From Thermoprotei archaeon (GTDB lineage Archaea; Thermoproteota; Thermoprotei; Thermofilales; B15-G2): a stretch of 39,849 bases of DNA. Of this stretch, positions 8,912-16,546 are shown in pieces (the first letter of the stretch is position 1; each line of letters opens with the position of its first letter). Location: the NCBI GenBank assembly GCA_003649445.1, contig QMRV01000018.1:1-39849 (forward strand), in the 5' to 3' direction. The position numbers and the translations under genes were made by a program. Under the pieces are notes generated by a model, which was not told the DNA's origin, did not search any database, and was given only the letters and a program-made list of their open reading frames with translations.

Positions 8912-9487
8912 TTACTCTAGGACTAAGACTTCATATTTGTCTATGCTGGAGACTTTTACTCTGTATACTCCATTCTCGTATTCTACAGTAAATTTTCTCC
9001 CTGTCAAAGGGGGTACGCTCTACTGAATTCTCCTTCTCTTATAACTACAGAGAGATCGGTTAACGGCACTACTGACGACGAGGGATGTACGCTTTCTGCA
9101 GTACTGGCCCATCCTCTAGTTATCGCAGTATTTCCTCTCATTATTAGTCTCCTGTCGTTAAGTCAAGTTCAGAAGATGCACTATTATCTGACCGCTTCTC
9201 TCATAGGCTTCTACCTGTATGAGTCCAGGTCCCCTGACTTCTAGCGGTGAAGGAACACCTGACCACAATACTGAGTTGACTATAAGTGTCTCTAGATCAG
9301 GCATTCCTGTTCTCCAGTAAATTCTGCCTACTTGCCCCGAGAAATATACTATGTGCGCTTCTTCTCTAACTATTACGGCTGGTGCATCGAGTTCTGCTCC
9401 AGGCTGAGGCGGGGACCGGCCATTCTCATATTCGTATCCGAAGACTATTCCCGGCGCTACGACTCTAGCTAAAGCTTCTGCTTTCAT
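8912..9487 (-). pseudogene. C-terminal relic of a large glycosidase-like protein (beta-galactosidase trimerisation-type region)
   Basis: Reading from 9487 leftwards, one frame gives a 109-residue piece with FGYEYENGRSPP, VYFSGQVGRIYW, LIVNSVLWSG and, at its end, GQIIVHLLNLT, then TAA at 9158-9160. Removing one T there lets the frame continue through NDRRLIMRGNTAITRGW and LTDLSVVIRE to IDKYEVLVLE and a TAA at 8912-8914. This order (glutamine-amidotransferase-like Rossmann piece, 'vhLlN' and a last beta domain ending in 'yevvvle') is the normal C-terminus of large putative glycoside hydrolases with a beta-galactosidase trimerisation domain. The catalytic part, several hundred residues, is gone. 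It lies next to a MalK relic, so this was probably a sugar-use locus. Confidence 0.7.
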
Positions 9488-9517
9488 TGAGTAACGAGAC
9501 TAAAGAAACTCCAGTGA

Positions 9518-9634
9518 AAAATTAAAGTCATCACTATTTACGTGACTCACAACCAAGTAGAAGTAGTACTCGGCCTAAATCAGCTCCATGTATTCGACAA
9601 AGCCTCAGAAAAGCTCTCTTCTAAACTTTATTAA
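9518..9634 (+). pseudogene. Relic of a MalK/MsmX-type sugar ABC transporter ATPase
   Basis: A short open stretch after TGA 9515-9517 reads KIKVITIYVTHNQVE, which is the H-loop block of sugar-importer ATPases (usually TIYVTHDQVEA), fused directly to LNQLHVFDKASEKL, which resembles the last strand of the C-terminal TOBE-like domain (usually 'LHVFD..TG..L'), then TAA at 9632-9634. About 150 residues that normally separate these two blocks are missing, and so is everything before the H-loop. It is thus a doubly deleted remnant of about 38 codons. Its tail overlaps the 3' end of the convergent gene at 9621-9881. The identification rests on two short motifs in the correct order. Confidence 0.55.
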
Positions 9635-9881
9635 ATTTATTTAAATTCCACGTTAATTCAAATCTATTATTGTCTATAGTCTTTAAAACAACATACTCTT
9701 TTTCCAGTAGCTCCTCTACAACGAGAGCAGCGAGCTCAGCTAGTTTTACATCGTCAGACACACTCCTTTTACTGCCTTTAAGCCGACACTTTTTCCTCTC
9801 TTCAAGCACGATTTTAAGAGCCTGTCTCAAATCCTCCCAAGACCTATTTTTAACAACATTTTTCCACACGAGCTCCATCAA
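9621..9881 (-). CDS. Small protein paired with a nucleotidyltransferase, unknown function
   Basis: The 86-residue product has a basic middle (ERKKCRLKGSKRS) and a helical, acidic second half (LAELAALVVEELLEKEY) that might be a small winged-helix or a helical hairpin; I do not recognise the family. ATG 9881 comes 6 nt after the stop of the nucleotidyltransferase-like gene at 9888-10556, so the two are co-transcribed. Such a pair resembles nucleotidyltransferase-based toxin-antitoxin modules, but this role is inferred only from the arrangement. Confidence 0.55.
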   Translation of the reverse strand: MMELVWKNVVKNRSWEDLRQALKIVLEERKKCRLKGSKRSVSDDVKLAELAALVVEELLEKEYVVLKTIDNNRFELTWNLNKFNKV

Positions 9882-9887
9882 AATACT

Positions 9888-10556
9888 TCACCTTATTCCC
9901 AGTGCTTTCAAGCACTCTTCAAGCTTATCTAAAACATCTTCATCTCTCGCCCTTTTATATAGGTACTCTATATCTAACTTGTTCCAGTAAACTTTAACTA
10001 AAATAAAAGCCTTACTTCTATCCTCGTCAGACATCCAATACTTCCATGCACACAAATACTTTACTACAAGCTCTTCTACAGACTCCAAATACACTTTAAA
10101 TGAGCTAATTTTCAAGACATTGGGCTCTTTAGCTTCAATAAAACTTCTACCAACAATATCCACTCCTTTAGTAGCAAGAGGCTTAAGTTTAGGTATAAGC
10201 ACTCTTCCTTCTTCTTCACATATTTCTTTTAAAAACTCTCTAACTACAGTTGCTGAGTTCTCTCCTTCAACAATTATATCTACATCGAGAGTCCTATAAG
10301 TAGCACCAGTATAGACTTCTACAGCAAAACCTCCGACTATAATAATTCTACCTAAACTTCTTTCTTCAAGCCTAGTATTAAGCCAGGCCAAGAAATACAG
10401 GAATCTTGAAGTCTCGTCTTTTATACTACTCATCCTAGGCAATATTTTGCTAAAAAATTCTTTTTTAAGCTCTTCTATAAGTAAATTCACTATGGTAAGT
10501 ATTTTTCTCAAATTTATTTTTCTTTCGTTAAAGTAATTAAGCAGAAACCCTAACAC
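9888..10556 (-). CDS. Nucleotidyltransferase-fold protein (DUF6036/AbiEii-like)
   Basis: The 222-residue protein has a central nucleotidyltransferase core: IIIVGGFAVEVYTGATYRT (GG helix, around residue 75) followed by LDVDIIVEG, the T.DvD pattern that supplies the two metal-binding aspartates. The later part (SVEELVVKYLCAWKYWMSDEDRSK) matches the helix found in DUF6036/AbiEii-type proteins. The N-terminal 60 residues are a helical extension. The start is GTG 10556, only 9 nt from the start of the divergent TOPRIM gene. It may be the enzyme of a toxin-antitoxin-like pair with the small gene at 9621-9881; a tRNA- or protein-nucleotidylating role is possible but unproven. Confidence 0.65.
   Translation of the reverse strand: MLGFLLNYFNERKINLRKILTIVNLLIEELKKEFFSKILPRMSSIKDETSRFLYFLAWLNTRLEERSLGRIIIVGGFAVEVYTGATYRTLDVDIIVEGENSATVVREFLKEICEEEGRVLIPKLKPLATKGVDIVGRSFIEAKEPNVLKISSFKVYLESVEELVVKYLCAWKYWMSDEDRSKAFILVKVYWNKLDIEYLYKRARDEDVLDKLEECLKALGIR
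10533..10542 (+). promoter_or_regulatory. TATA-like box for the TOPRIM gene, inside the divergent coding sequence
   Basis: GTAATTAAGC is centred about 28 nt before ATG 10566. It lies within the first codons of the oppositely oriented gene that starts at 10556, because the gap between the two start codons is only 9 nt. Confidence 0.4.
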
Positions 10557-10565
10557 TATACGAAA

Positions 10566-10949
10566 ATGCCTAGTAAAAGAGAGCTACAAATATCTTTAAG
10601 CGAGCTCTTAAAGGACATGGAGCTAGACTCAATAGTAGTGCTTGTTGAGGGAGCACACGACTGTATATTCTTGAGGAGAGCCGGTTTCAATGGAGTAGTA
10701 ATAGAGGTTTCACGAAAACCTATAATAGATCTCGCTTACCGGCTGATGGAAAAGTACCGCAATCACACAATAGTTATTTTAACCGACTTTGACGAGCAAG
10801 GAGAAAAGAAAGCTAAAAGACTCTCCGGTATACTAAGTGAACTAGGCTTAAAAATTAACCATAGGTATAGAAAAGAGGTAAGAAAAATAGCTAGAGAGCT
10901 AGGAGTTAAAACTATTGAAGGCTTAGCTAGACTCTACAGTAGGCTTTAA
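10566..10949 (+). CDS. TOPRIM-domain protein, UPF0292 family
   Basis: The 127-residue protein is a stand-alone TOPRIM domain. It shows the catalytic glutamate in VLVEGAHDCIFLRRAG (near residue 29), the aspartate motif in VILTDFDEQGEKKAKRL (near 74) and a helical C-terminus. These fit the archaeal UPF0292 family, whose biochemical role is not established; TOPRIM domains bind divalent metal and act in nucleic-acid phosphoryl transfer. It is divergent from the nucleotidyltransferase pair with a 9-nt gap, and its last 27 nt overlap the convergent PAPS-reductase-like gene. Confidence 0.85.
   Translation: MPSKRELQISLSELLKDMELDSIVVLVEGAHDCIFLRRAGFNGVVIEVSRKPIIDLAYRLMEKYRNHTIVILTDFDEQGEKKAKRLSGILSELGLKINHRYRKEVRKIARELGVKTIEGLARLYSRL
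10588..10601 (-). promoter_or_regulatory. TATA-like box for the nucleotidyltransferase gene, inside the TOPRIM coding sequence
   Basis: On the minus strand GCTTAAAGATATTT sits 32-45 nt before GTG 10556 and would give a start point near 10567, leaving a leader of about 10 nt. It lies in codons 8-12 of the TOPRIM gene. Confidence 0.35.
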
Positions 10950-12764
10950 ATGCTTCAAGTAGGCTTCAGTTTTCCTTTCTAAAATACCTGCAATAGGACA
11001 TATTCTGGCGCAGTTTCCGCATGTCGAGCACTTACTTAAATCTATTAAAAGGCTTCTACCCCTGAAACTAATGCTCTTACTATAGCATACTTGTACACAA
11101 GCCTTACACGCTATGCAGTAGTTAGCCATACCATAGGCTTGAGCAATTTTCTTCAGAAACTCTAGCAATTCTTTTTGAGGACCTCTTAACTCTATTTTGC
11201 TACCCGCTAGTACTCCGCTACACTTCCTATAAGAAATCATATTTCCCTTAGTCTTCACTTTAAGCACAGTTAATATATTCTTGAATGAACTAGAAGGCTT
11301 GCTTCTAAAAACAATTGCTGCTGTTTTCTCGGAGACAATTAAAGCTGCTATTTCTTTAATATTTTTCTCAGCCACTTTAGTTAAATTTAAGCCAATTCTT
11401 CTAGCTGTCTGCCAGGCATGAGGAGGGTATTTATATAGCCACCTCCACAAGCCGTAGTCAACCCACTTCAAGTCAATGTTTTTCTCTCTGCAATACTTCT
11501 TTAGCTTATTGACCCACCAAATATAACGCTCTCTGTAAAACTCTTCTATTTTCTTAAAGTCTACTGAATGCATTGTAGGGCACATAAAGCACCCTATTCG
11601 CACTAATCCCCTCGAGTAAAGCGGATTAACCTCGATTTTATTCAAGTAGAGGTAAGCGTAGACATCTAGCGTAGTCCAGTCAAGTATAGGTGACGCAATA
11701 TACTTTACTCTACCAGGAGTACTTGACTTAGCGAAATATCCCGCACGAGCTCTTTTTGGAGACTCATATTTTCTCTGTCCAGTAATAGAAACTACATCTG
11801 TCAGCGGATATTTTTTCGCAAGAAATTCATTTAAGGGAAGTATCTTGAGAACCAAAGTACACCACCGGTTGTCTCTAGCAGGAGGCCCGTGTCTCCTAAA
11901 TATTTTCTCGAAGAGACTCCAGTCCGCCACTACTTCATGTACTTCAGCCCCTATCTTCGCTCCAATTCGTCTAGAATACTCAAGAGATTCCGCAAACTCT
12001 AGTCCAGTATTGCTTGTAACAGCTTCGCATATCCCTGCTTCACAAGCAATAGACAAAGTAACAGTACTGTCTTTTCCGCCTGAGAAATTAACTATAGGCT
12101 TTAACCCTCCCTTAAAACAATACTTCTCAATAATCTTAATGGCTTTCTCTTTAAGAGACTCTACTCTACTTGAAAGGTACTCGAAGATCTCCGCAATATT
12201 TCGTTTCTCGGGAAACTCTATACTTTCTCTAGCCCAAGTTTCTTCCACAAATACTTTGTCTGCAGTTAAGTAAAGTACGCCAAAAGTTTTTTCAGCAACA
12301 AAGGGCACATACGCTTCTCCTTCCGGCAAATTTCCTCCGATAATGTCTGCCCTGCTTAAACAGCTCCCTTTAGGATAATCATCTTTAAGCTCAGCGTAGT
12401 ATCCTAACTTTTCTTCAGCAATAAGCCCCGCTACACTGCCCCAAGGCTTAATAATAAAATCTCTCTCAACACAGTCGTATTCCAGTACAAAGCCCCTTTC
12501 TCCCCCAACAACAACTTCGTCAACTGAGTCTAGATGATATATTCTGTTGAGTAAAATAGGCTCTACTAGAACCTTGCCATAGTCTTTAACTCCAAGTTTC
12601 TCTTTTAGAAGTTTCTTTATCAATTCCACGTCGCCTTGTACTGCAGGTCTTGGATCATAAGGTGGACTAATATTTAGCGGCAGAGACTTCTCTCTACAAG
12701 AAGGACAGTAGCTAGTGAAAACCGGCAAATTACATCTACGACACCACTTCAATTCCGGCTTCAC
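10923..12764 (-). CDS. Zinc-ribbon / PAPS-reductase-like / ferredoxin fusion protein
   Basis: This 613-residue protein joins three parts. Residues 8-23 hold a zinc ribbon (CRRC ... CPSC). A middle region of about 60-200 looks like a small beta-rich, possibly PUA-like, nucleic-acid-binding part. From about 215 comes a phosphoadenosine-phosphosulfate-reductase-type ATP-pyrophosphatase domain with the PP-loop SGGKDS at 228-233, an RWCTLVLK motif and a CFMCPT pair. The end (about 545-590) has two [4Fe-4S] ferredoxin motifs, CIACKACVQVC and CSTCGNCARIC. Homologues occur in many archaea, but a PAPS reductase role in sulfate assimilation is doubtful; PP-loop plus Fe-S plus possible RNA-binding could equally mean RNA sulfuration. 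The GTG start at 12764 fits the TATA box upstream. Confidence 0.8.
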   Translation of the reverse strand: MKPELKWCRRCNLPVFTSYCPSCREKSLPLNISPPYDPRPAVQGDVELIKKLLKEKLGVKDYGKVLVEPILLNRIYHLDSVDEVVVGGERGFVLEYDCVERDFIIKPWGSVAGLIAEEKLGYYAELKDDYPKGSCLSRADIIGGNLPEGEAYVPFVAEKTFGVLYLTADKVFVEETWARESIEFPEKRNIAEIFEYLSSRVESLKEKAIKIIEKYCFKGGLKPIVNFSGGKDSTVTLSIACEAGICEAVTSNTGLEFAESLEYSRRIGAKIGAEVHEVVADWSLFEKIFRRHGPPARDNRWCTLVLKILPLNEFLAKKYPLTDVVSITGQRKYESPKRARAGYFAKSSTPGRVKYIASPILDWTTLDVYAYLYLNKIEVNPLYSRGLVRIGCFMCPTMHSVDFKKIEEFYRERYIWWVNKLKKYCREKNIDLKWVDYGLWRWLYKYPPHAWQTARRIGLNLTKVAEKNIKEIAALIVSEKTAAIVFRSKPSSSFKNILTVLKVKTKGNMISYRKCSGVLAGSKIELRGPQKELLEFLKKIAQAYGMANYCIACKACVQVCYSKSISFRGRSLLIDLSKCSTCGNCARICPIAGILERKTEAYLKHLKPTVESS

Positions 12765-12781
12765 GAGAATTCAGCCTCAAC

Positions 12782-12792
12782 ACAACTTAACT
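12782..12792 (-). promoter_or_regulatory. TATA-like box for the gene starting at 12764
   Basis: On the minus strand AGTTAAGTTGT is centred about 24-26 nt upstream of GTG 12764, consistent with a leaderless transcript. Confidence 0.4.
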
Positions 12793-12797
12793 TAGCC

Positions 12798-12853
12798 TCA
12801 GGGGGTAGGGGCATGCCTCATACCTCGGTGGCTGCGGCTCCCTCTTCATCGGC
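12798..12853 (-). ncRNA. GC-rich intergenic island, weak C/D-box sRNA candidate
   Basis: The 12794-12851 interval is far richer in G+C than the AT-rich sequence on either side, a common sign of a structured RNA in a hyperthermophile. Read on the minus strand it has a C-box-like CGATGA (one mismatch to UGAUGA), a possible D' CCGA and a perfect D box CTGA about 45 nt downstream, with GCC and GGC flanking as a 3-bp terminal stem. The C' element is poor. The plus strand offers no better reading. It lies between divergent genes at 12764 and 13022. Confidence 0.25.
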
Positions 12854-12990
12854 ATTAATTTTATCCAGTAAAGCTAGATTAGTTTTACTCTTCGAGAAGA
12901 CCCGCGGTTCATAGGAATGCTATGTTTAAAGGAAACTATGTTACCTATCTTACATATATAATCTACCTTAAAGGAAGAAAGAGAACCAAA

Positions 12991-12998
12991 GTATTTAT
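12991..12998 (+). promoter_or_regulatory. TATA box for the MATE transporter gene
   Basis: GTATTTAT is centred about 27 nt before GTG 13022, supporting that start and a leaderless transcript. Confidence 0.5.
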
Positions 12999-13021
12999 GG
13001 CAGAAAGTAATCCCTCCCAGA

Positions 13022-14338
13022 GTGTACAGAGAAATCTTCAAGATTGCGTGGCCCGTCGTCGTAGCTAACTTAATCAGAGTTTCTTTCTTTACAATCGACA
13101 CTATAATGATAGGACATCTCGGCGCAGCTACTTTAGCTGCTGTCGGCCTAGGAGGCCAGATACTTGATATGTTTTCTATTATCTCGTCTGCTCTCTCGGT
13201 AGGTGTTTTAGCAATATGTGCTAGAAGAAAAGGTGAAGGTAGGGTAAATGAGGTATACAAGACTCTCGTAAACGCATTTATTTTAGCTATTTTGATATCC
13301 CTTCCCGCCTCTCTGGCTATGGCCCTATTTCCCAAGGAAATTCTCTCTATCTTTAAAGTAGAAGAAAGCGTCTTAGCCGAAGGAGCAGTATACTTGAGTA
13401 TAAGCGCTCTCACGATACCTCTTTTCTTCATAGTAAGTACATTTGATTCCGCCTTTAGAGGTGTAGGAGACACATTAACACCGATGATAGTCTCTAGTAT
13501 CAGCGGCGGAGTAAAAGTAGCTTTGAACTATTTGCTCATTTTCGGGAAACATGGTTTTCCTGCTTTAGGTGTGGCTGGTTTAGCCGTATCATCTATTTTC
13601 GCTAGCATACTTAGCCTACTTATGTACTTCGCTATAGTCTACAGCCGCAAATTTGAAATCAAAAGAACAGCTTTAAGCGGTATACTCGACCTCGCTTTGT
13701 GGAAAAAAATAGCTTTAATAGGAGTCCCCTCTATGGTAGAAAACTTCTTTAGCCAGTTTGCGCGCCTACTTTACACCTATATGGTTGCTTTCTTCGGTAC
13801 AACTGTTCTCGCCGCTAACGAAATCGGCATAAGGATAGAGTCTTACTCGTTTATGCCCGGCTTTGCTTTTTCCGTAGCCTCAGCCTCTTTAGTAGGACAA
13901 AGTTTAGGAGAAGGAAACATAGATAAAGCTAAAAAGGTTTTCAAAGAGGCTTCAATAATTGCGGGCTCAATCATGTTTTTCGCCGCCTTAATATTCCTAG
14001 TGTTTCCCGAATATCTTTCTAGAATTTTCATAAGTGATCCCGAGGTAGTAGAGTATTCTGCTCTTTATTTGCGTATAATGGCTTTTCAGCAACCTTTTCT
14101 TGGAATCTACATGGTTTGTGCCGGAGGTATTAGAGGTAGCGGTGATACTAAAACACCGCTCTACATCTCACTTATATCTACTTACAGCTGCAGAATAGGG
14201 CTAGGTTACTTGCTAGGCTTTATTTTAGGCCTAAACGCCGCTGGAGTTTGGCTTGGCGGACTCTTCGACTTTATAGTCAGGTCTATCCTTATTTACCTGG
14301 CTTATAAAAAAGGCGACTGGTGTAAAATAAAAATATAA
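13022..14338 (+). CDS. MATE family efflux transporter
   Basis: The 438-residue membrane protein has about twelve transmembrane segments in two related halves, as in MATE cation-coupled drug/metabolite exporters. Family signatures include the N-terminal IAWPVVVANLIRVSFFTIDT followed by MIGHLGAATLAAVGLG, an equivalent start of the second half (LALWKKIALIGVPSMVENFF), and the paired RGVGDTLTPM and RGSGDTKTPL stretches at the ends of each half. The start GTG 13022 is set by the TATA spacing; no ATG lies in frame upstream. It ends 3 nt before the convergent oxidoreductase gene. The exported compound is unknown. Confidence 0.92.
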   Translation: MYREIFKIAWPVVVANLIRVSFFTIDTIMIGHLGAATLAAVGLGGQILDMFSIISSALSVGVLAICARRKGEGRVNEVYKTLVNAFILAILISLPASLAMALFPKEILSIFKVEESVLAEGAVYLSISALTIPLFFIVSTFDSAFRGVGDTLTPMIVSSISGGVKVALNYLLIFGKHGFPALGVAGLAVSSIFASILSLLMYFAIVYSRKFEIKRTALSGILDLALWKKIALIGVPSMVENFFSQFARLLYTYMVAFFGTTVLAANEIGIRIESYSFMPGFAFSVASASLVGQSLGEGNIDKAKKVFKEASIIAGSIMFFAALIFLVFPEYLSRIFISDPEVVEYSALYLRIMAFQQPFLGIYMVCAGGIRGSGDTKTPLYISLISTYSCRIGLGYLLGFILGLNAAGVWLGGLFDFIVRSILIYLAYKKGDWCKIKI

Positions 14339-14341
14339 AGT

Positions 14342-15328
14342 CTACTTGACTACTGCGTGTTTTTCCCAGCTTTTAACAACTTTTAGCGTTAAATCTAGTG
14401 TTTTTGCTCCTTCTTCTATAGGGACAGGCGTTTCTTCGCCTTTCTTAACGCACTCTATGAATATCCTATCTTCTTTCAGAATCAAGTCCTCTCTGCTATT
14501 ATACTCAGTGTAGGGCTTTTCTTCACTTCTCCAGTAAAGCTTCAGCGACCCTGCATCGAATTCTGCGGTAGCTTTCTCAGCTACAAGGAACCATGAATGT
14601 CTGCCTCCATAACTGCTCGCCGCCACGTTTGTAGCTATAATTGATGCTATTGCTCCACTAGACATTTTGATTAGCGCTATGTGACCATCTTCTACAGTAT
14701 AGTTAGGGTTATCTACACTCCAGAACTTATTCATATACGAATATACTTCGACTGGCTCTCCGAAAAGATATCGTAAGAGATCATAGGTATGAGTTACTTG
14801 TTCTACAATTTGACCTCCACTTTTTGTTTTATCACACCACCAGCTCTTTGTCCGGAGGAAGGAAGTCATATCACAGAGATATGTGGCATATACTATTCCT
14901 AGTCTTCCTAGTTCACCTTTCTCTATCAGCTTTTTAAGCTCCACTATCGGAAAGGCGTGTCTAAGCTGGTAGCCTACCTGCGTGACCACGCCGTGTTTTT
15001 TACAGGCTTCGACCATACTCCACGCGTGCTCGCTCGTCAGCGCAATAGGTTTCTCTATGAACACCGCTATACCTTTTTCTGCCGCTAAGTGCACTTCATC
15101 TTTGTGAGCAAAAGGTGGAATGCATATGTATACTGCATCTAAGTCTTCTTTCTCGTACATTTCTCTGTAGTCTTTGTAAGCATTACCGCCGTATTTTTCG
15201 GCAGCTTCTTTAGCTTTCTCAAAAACAATGTCAGCAAAGGCGACAAGTTCTACATCCCTTATTTTCGTGAGACTTTTTAGATGTTGGCTAGCAATTGCTC
15301 CGAGGCCTACAACACCTACTCTAACCAC
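14342..15328 (-). CDS. Gfo/Idh/MocA-family NAD(P)-dependent oxidoreductase
   Basis: The protein has the N-terminal Rossmann motif RVGVVGLGAIASQHL, the EKPIALT motif near residue 90 that places the catalytic lysine, and the Gfo/Idh/MocA C-terminal sheet with GGQIVEQVTHTYDLLRYLFG. Members oxidise or reduce sugars, inositols and related polyols with NAD(P). The frame is open to a GTG at 15349, but the TATA box at 15350-15360 would then touch that codon; its 26-27 nt spacing points exactly to the GTG at 15328, giving MVRVGVVGLG and 328 residues. The substrate cannot be read from sequence; no partner dehydrogenase or sugar gene is adjacent. Confidence 0.88.
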   Translation of the reverse strand: MVRVGVVGLGAIASQHLKSLTKIRDVELVAFADIVFEKAKEAAEKYGGNAYKDYREMYEKEDLDAVYICIPPFAHKDEVHLAAEKGIAVFIEKPIALTSEHAWSMVEACKKHGVVTQVGYQLRHAFPIVELKKLIEKGELGRLGIVYATYLCDMTSFLRTKSWWCDKTKSGGQIVEQVTHTYDLLRYLFGEPVEVYSYMNKFWSVDNPNYTVEDGHIALIKMSSGAIASIIATNVAASSYGGRHSWFLVAEKATAEFDAGSLKLYWRSEEKPYTEYNSREDLILKEDRIFIECVKKGEETPVPIEEGAKTLDLTLKVVKSWEKHAVVK

Positions 15329-15349
15329 AAGGGAAACTAGCAGACACAC

Positions 15350-15360
15350 TATAAATAACT
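15350..15360 (-). promoter_or_regulatory. TATA box that places the oxidoreductase start at 15328
   Basis: On the minus strand AGTTATTTATA is centred about 27 nt before GTG 15328 and abuts GTG 15349, ruling against the longer start. Confidence 0.55.
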
Positions 15361-15433
15361 AAGGTTTAAGACGAAAACAGCATCAGACCGCTACTACTAT
15401 AGCTGCAGAAAATAGAAAAATAAAAGAAGACCA

Positions 15434-16198
15434 TTAAGTTTCTATTCTTGATAATTCTTTCATAATTTTTAAAGCTTCTTCAAGAGAGTCTGTAGCCATG
15501 AGCACTCTGCGCTCAGCTACAACTTGCTCTCCTGTAGTAGGATTATAGCCTATTTTTTCAACTGTAGTCCAGTGAACTAGTGAGCCGTAAAGAGCCCAGC
15601 TAGGTTTCTTGCCGATATCTATTCCCTGCTCTTTAAGCTCATCTATCATTTGACTTAAGTGCGGAGTTTCTTTATCTTTGTAGACCTTATGGTACAGTTG
15701 ACATACGTAATTATTGAAGCCTATTCTGACGCGATATAAGTAGTATTTTTCGAGTTCATGAAAATCTACTTTAACTATCCTCGAGTCAAAGTATAGTGGT
15801 CTCTTAAGTCGAAGCGAAAGGTTAGCCGAGGCTAACGAAGCAGTAATGCTAACTATTTTCTCTACTCTACCGCCATAGGGCACATACTTTAAGAAAAACA
15901 TACTTATTTCGTCGCTTGTAGTATAGCAGGCGTCACAGTTAAAGAACCTCATTAACTCATAGCAAGTTTTTACTAAAGCCATATGTACTTTGGGATCACG
16001 AGGCTGCTCATAGTCCTTTAAAGCTTTACCGAAGCCTACTCCATCAAGCCTAACTACAAAAGGACAAGAAACTTTTTCTTTAGAATAAATTTCAAGGTTT
16101 TTAAAGTACTCTTCTAACTCAACGATATTGAGTTCAAGTACCTTCGCGGAAATACCGACTTGCCCCATACAATCACCGCCTACTGGTGTTACTTTCAT
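15434..16198 (-). CDS. tRNA(His) guanylyltransferase / Thg1-like 3'-5' polymerase
   Basis: The product (about 254 residues) matches Thg1-family proteins: VVRLDGVGFGKALKDYEQP carries the first metal-binding aspartate, and YTTSDEISMFF the second aspartate of the palm-like active site. The family adds nucleotides in the 3'-5' direction, either the G-1 of tRNA(His) or, in Thg1-like proteins, template-dependent repair of truncated tRNA 5' ends; archaeal members often do the latter. The frame extends to TTG 16207, but the TATA box GTGATAAAAC at 16221-16230 fits ATG 16198. A further ATG 10 codons in (MGQVGISAK) is also possible. It stands alone on the minus strand. Confidence 0.85.
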   Translation of the reverse strand: MKVTPVGGDCMGQVGISAKVLELNIVELEEYFKNLEIYSKEKVSCPFVVRLDGVGFGKALKDYEQPRDPKVHMALVKTCYELMRFFNCDACYTTSDEISMFFLKYVPYGGRVEKIVSITASLASANLSLRLKRPLYFDSRIVKVDFHELEKYYLYRVRIGFNNYVCQLYHKVYKDKETPHLSQMIDELKEQGIDIGKKPSWALYGSLVHWTTVEKIGYNPTTGEQVVAERRVLMATDSLEEALKIMKELSRIET

Positions 16199-16220
16199 CT
16201 TCAGCAACTACAGTAATTTT

Positions 16221-16230
16221 GTTTTATCAC
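16221..16230 (-). promoter_or_regulatory. TATA box for the Thg1-like gene
   Basis: On the minus strand GTGATAAAAC is centred about 28 nt before ATG 16198. Confidence 0.45.
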
Positions 16231-16546
16231 GCAACGCTTATTCAAATACCTATTGACGCCGAAAATAATTGTTTTCATAAAAGGCCTCTTCGATAAATTG
16301 CATTATTCTAAATTTACATATATTTACATTACTTACTTCTGTAAAATATACTGCAATAACCTTACATGAAGATCCATGAAGTAAGGCAGTTGACAAGCCA
16401 AAGCTTATCAAGCTTAATAAACAGTGGTTCTAGAAGAAGTTGTCTCCCTTATAACGCTTATTTAAGAAAGATTTGACATGGATTTCTCGATCACTTCTCA
16501 TATATAAAAAGCTAAACTATTTCTTTTAGACTGACGCTTAGTCTAT
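16231..16546. other. Intergenic region with a promoter and one doubtful 36-codon frame
   Basis: Between divergent promoters lies AT-rich sequence with no recognisable RNA. One small frame, ATG 16366 to TGA 16474-16476 (MKIHEVRQLTSQ...), is preceded by TAAAATATAC at 16342-16351, slightly too close for standard TATA spacing; nothing else supports it as a gene. CATATATAAA at 16499-16508 is the likely TATA box for the nucleoside hydrolase gene, giving a start point near 16531 and a leader of about 16 nt. Confidence 0.4.

Noticed and set aside
9525..9531. Perfect C-box (GTGATGA) on the minus strand in an intergenic stretch
   Set aside because: No D box at the right distance, and the same bases form part of the MalK-like relic on the plus strand.
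16366..16476. A 36-codon small protein gene
   Set aside because: TATA spacing is short, there is no recognisable sequence feature, and it lies between two active promoters; kept only as a remark in the intergenic entry.
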